DNA of 64,000 bases from Sneathiella chungangensis (GTDB lineage Bacteria > Pseudomonadota > Alphaproteobacteria > Sneathiellales > Sneathiellaceae): contig NZ_WTVA01000015.1 in NCBI RefSeq assembly GCF_009882935.1, positions 310,001 to 374,000 on the forward strand, given 5' to 3'. The notes beneath the pieces are model-generated. The model ran no database searches and was not told where the DNA came from. It saw only the letters and a list, made by a program, of their open reading frames with translations. Both the position numbers and the translations under genes were made by a program. Shown piece after piece: positions 62,050 through 64,000 of the stretch (positions within the stretch are counted from its first letter, which is position 1; each line of letters begins with the position of its first letter).

Positions 62050-63441
62050 TTAATCCGGAATTTCGATGCAAAAAACGGTGCCGGAGCCATCCGACCTCTC
62101 CAGCGTGATTTCACCGCCATGGGCAACGATCAGCTCGCGCGCAATGGAGAGACCGAGCCCGGTTCCCCCGGCACGGGCGGACCCGGAAAAAGGCTCGAAC
62201 AGATGCTCTCGCGCCTTGGCATGCAACCCCGGCCCAGTATCACATATTCGAATAAGGATCCGTGACCCAGCGCGCAGAGCATGTATATCTATCGTCCCCT
62301 GTCCTTCCATCGCCTGAACGGCATTGCGGCAAAGATTCAGAAGAATCCGGTAGAACTGATCCCGATCCGCATTGAGCATCATGCCGGCCGGAATCTTGTT
62401 CTGCCAGACGATGCCGTTATTTTCACGAAGTCCGACGGACGTCTTGACTTCATTTACGAGGGGCTCGAGCAGGAAACGCTCTTTTCTCGGTTCCTGCTCG
62501 TCCGCGCGCCCGTATTTCAGGGTTTGCGTGCAAAGATCGATGGCACGGTCGATGCTGGTCATAAGGCGGGGAACCACTTTTTGCACCTTTGGATCCTTCA
62601 CATCCGCCAGACTGTCGCTGACGATCTGCGAGGTCGAGAGAATATTGCGAAGATCATGGCTGATCTTGGTAACCGCCGTTCCGAGCGCGACCAGATGCTG
62701 CTTTTGTTTAAGCGCGGTGCGAAGTCGGGTCTGCATGATCTCCAGCTCGCGTTCAGCTACGCCGATCTCGTCCCGCCGCCGTGAGGGCACCAGCGCCGTA
62801 CTGGGATTCTCCGGTGCCCGGCGAAAGGCGATCATGCTCTCGCTTAACCGTCGCATTGGCCGCACCATCAGCCAATGCAGTGTGAGATAGACCAATATCG
62901 CGGTGAGCGTCGAGATGATCAGCGACAACCAGAAAATATTCCACGCATAGGCATACATCGCCTCTATCAAGGGGGCTTCATCGATCACGACTTCCAGGGA
63001 AGAATTCGGCTCGTTGGCGATTGGGCTGATGATCCGGATAATCCGGCCCGGCCCGACCATGAGGCTCATGAAGGCATGTTCAATGAGCAGAAGCGGATTC
63101 TGATCCGCGAGATTAAACTCCGCATCGATGCCGTGAGGGATGTTCTCGCGCAGGATCAAAAGCCGGGAATTGGCACCATGAAGGACGACGCTTCGGGCAC
63201 CGACACGAAACAGCAATTCCTCGCGAAGTTCCTCTGAGACCATGTTGTCAGGCGATGCCAGCAGCGAAAGCGTCGCAAGATGCGCGAATTCCGTTTTTTT
63301 GACTAGGTAGTTCAGGCGGAAGAAGGCAATCGACGGAACGAAAATCAATACTTCCGCCAGCATAACGAATAAAAGCGTCAGGATCAGCAGTCTTGCGGAA
63401 AGACTGCGAAAGGGCGCCATTATTTTTCTCAAAATTGCCAT
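62050..63441 (-). CDS. Membrane sensor histidine kinase (orphan)
   Basis: A 463-residue kinase. Two membrane segments (about 17-40 and 166-188) frame a periplasmic sensor loop of about 125 residues, followed by a HAMP-like linker, the phospho-acceptor His262 in KISHDLRN, the N box NLCRNAVQAM and G boxes DTGPGLHAKA and GGTGLGLSIA. No response regulator gene is adjacent. The first Met (63441) or ATG 63420 could be the start. Confidence 0.88.
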   Translation of the reverse strand: MAILRKIMAPFRSLSARLLILTLLFVMLAEVLIFVPSIAFFRLNYLVKKTEFAHLATLSLLASPDNMVSEELREELLFRVGARSVVLHGANSRLLILRENIPHGIDAEFNLADQNPLLLIEHAFMSLMVGPGRIIRIISPIANEPNSSLEVVIDEAPLIEAMYAYAWNIFWLSLIISTLTAILVYLTLHWLMVRPMRRLSESMIAFRRAPENPSTALVPSRRRDEIGVAERELEIMQTRLRTALKQKQHLVALGTAVTKISHDLRNILSTSQIVSDSLADVKDPKVQKVVPRLMTSIDRAIDLCTQTLKYGRADEQEPRKERFLLEPLVNEVKTSVGLRENNGIVWQNKIPAGMMLNADRDQFYRILLNLCRNAVQAMEGQGTIDIHALRAGSRILIRICDTGPGLHAKAREHLFEPFSGSARAGGTGLGLSIARELIVAHGGEITLERSDGSGTVFCIEIPD

Positions 63442-63455
63442 TCTTCAGAATAGAT

Positions 63456-63493
63456 CAAAAAATGAGGCTGGCATCAACTTAATGATACCAGCC
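63456..63493 (-). terminator. Terminator of the CNPC-repeat gene
   Basis: GGCTGG (63466-63471) with CCAGCC (63488-63493), continued by ATCA/TGAT, forms a stem whose leftward exit reads into six T (complement of the A-run at 63457-63462). It separates the Cys-rich gene from the kinase gene. Confidence 0.72.
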
Positions 63494-63543
63494 CGTTGAT
63501 AGCATCAGATCTCTTAAAGGGAATGACGTCTCTAGTAACTGTG

Positions 63544-63783
63544 TTAGTTCTTTTTAGCTGCGCAGGGATTTGCCTTGCAGGGGTTACAAGGATTGCATTT
63601 CTTTTTCGCGGCGCAGGGGTTGCAGGGATTGCAGGCCTTCTTGGCTGCACAGGGGTTGCAGACTTTCTTCGCCGAGCATGCGTTGCATGCCTTCTTCGGT
63701 GCGCAAGCGGCGACGGCTCCGGGCACGATCGCGGTCGCAGCCATAGAAGCAATCGCGGCAGCGGTTAATACTTCCTTGAACAT
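63544..63783 (-). CDS. Exported cysteine-repeat protein (CNPC repeats)
   Basis: A 79-residue protein. A signal peptide ends at PGAVAA (about residue 26). The mature 53 residues contain 12 cysteines, mostly as CNPC or CNPCNPC joined by Ala/Lys spacers (AAKKACNPCNPCAAKKKC). There are no aromatic residues in the mature part. The regular CxxC spacing suggests multiple soft-metal sites or a disulfide-rich lattice in the periplasm. It has its own terminator and lies upstream of the orphan kinase gene on the same strand. I do not recognise a named family. Confidence 0.75.
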   Translation of the reverse strand: MFKEVLTAAAIASMAATAIVPGAVAACAPKKACNACSAKKVCNPCAAKKACNPCNPCAAKKKCNPCNPCKANPCAAKKN

Positions 63784-63900
63784 GAATCTCTCCTGTTTCG
63801 TCCTGTTGACTTTTCAAGCAATGATTGCTTGCCAAGAGGATGCCCCTTTTGCGGGTGAATTCCGAATCAACTGCGATAACGAACGCGTTATCGATTTCCT

Positions 63901-64000
63901 TCATCCGAAAAGGGAGAGAAATTTAACAACGGTGCGCGTGCGGGCGCTGAAAAGGCTGGGCGTATAGTAGCTGCCGGCGACCCGCTTGCTGATCTCGCCA
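63901..64000 (-). CDS. 3' end of a gene running out of the window
   Basis: From 63999 leftward one frame is open and reads GEISKRVAGSYYTPSLFSAR and then a basic, hydrophobic end to a TGA at 63901-63903. The other minus frames are stopped. 32 residues are too few for a family call. It may be the C-terminus of a neighbouring protein. Confidence 0.35.
   Translation of the reverse strand, partial: GEISKRVAGSYYTPSLFSARTRTVVKFLSLFG

Noticed and set aside
63580-63690. CRISPR-like short repeats
   Set aside because: The periodic bases are codons of the CNPC repeats, without unique spacers of constant length.
63496-63967. Plus-strand frames over the CNPC-repeat gene
   Set aside because: Their repetitive sequence is the complement of the cysteine repeats; the minus frame has a proper signal peptide and terminator.

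Overview
The window is chromosomal DNA of moderate GC, almost certainly from a heterotrophic alphaproteobacterium. The Suv3-type helicase followed by an Hsp15-like S4 protein, the TauE/SafE exporter followed by a TIGR02186 protein, a LiuR-like MerR regulator, short CtrA-like (TTAACCAT) and GANTC sites, and a TGCAAAT-type Fur-family box all point that way. I cannot place the genus; a marine Rhodospirillales/Sneathiella-like organism is only a guess. I see no insertion sequence, prophage, integrase or CRISPR array, and coding density is high, with many ATGA/TAATG overlaps.

Layout. 1-7.1 kb: edge of rpmB, then the methylmalonyl-CoA pathway pair (MeaB GTPase and single-chain methylmalonyl-CoA mutase). 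Between these two lie a trans-3-hydroxy-L-proline dehydratase, cytidine deaminase, a queF/acetylpolyamine-deacetylase couple and an L,D-transpeptidase. 7.4-15.3 kb: housekeeping and unknown genes (Suv3-like helicase, Hsp15, FAH-family hydrolase, GST, DUF1643, thymidine kinase). 15.3-26 kb: a PimC/PimD-like heteromeric acyl-CoA dehydrogenase pair, a four-rhodanese protein coupled to a cysteine-dioxygenase-like cupin, an M20 peptidase, a PaaI-type thioesterase, a threonine-dehydratase-like enzyme, a FadD ligase and an exonuclease.

26-35.9 kb: a compact 55-codon gene with its own promoter, two Fur-type boxes and a terminator; an SCP2 protein; an SDR / acyl-CoA dehydrogenase / biotin carboxylase operon behind a LiuR-like operator; an EF-hand protein; a TetR regulator with two hotdog thioesterase genes; an MBL hydrolase; and an LCAD-like dehydrogenase. 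36-41.9 kb: a beta-oxidation operon (thiolase, FadN-type hydroxyacyl-CoA dehydrogenase/hydratase, long acyl-CoA dehydrogenase) next to the LiuR-like gene, which carries a perfect 24-bp palindrome upstream. 42-52.4 kb: an Mpo1-like protein, a glycosyltransferase, TauE/SafE, an MFS transporter, an IpdAB-like CoA-transferase pair, a CaiB CoA-transferase and a molybdenum hydroxylase large subunit without its partner subunits. 52.5-64 kb: an SDR/HxlR divergent pair, tRNA-Arg(ACG), lipoproteins, a Prx-Grx fusion, a peptide-scavenging group (peptide-binding protein, P1 N-terminal-nucleophile hydrolase, gamma-glutamyltransferase), trans-aconitate methyltransferase, an orphan histidine kinase and a cysteine-repeat periplasmic protein.

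Together the genes describe a cell specialised in acyl-CoA catabolism: fatty acids, branched-chain or terpenoid-like acids, and perhaps cyclic acids. Propionyl-CoA is recovered through methylmalonyl-CoA. Two operons share what appears to be one LiuR-like operator. The most interesting less-explained items are the Fur-boxed 55-codon gene, the operon with an orphan biotin carboxylase, the IpdAB/CaiB/Mo-hydroxylase region, the CNPC-repeat protein, and a perfect inverted repeat that buries the start codon of the PaaI thioesterase.
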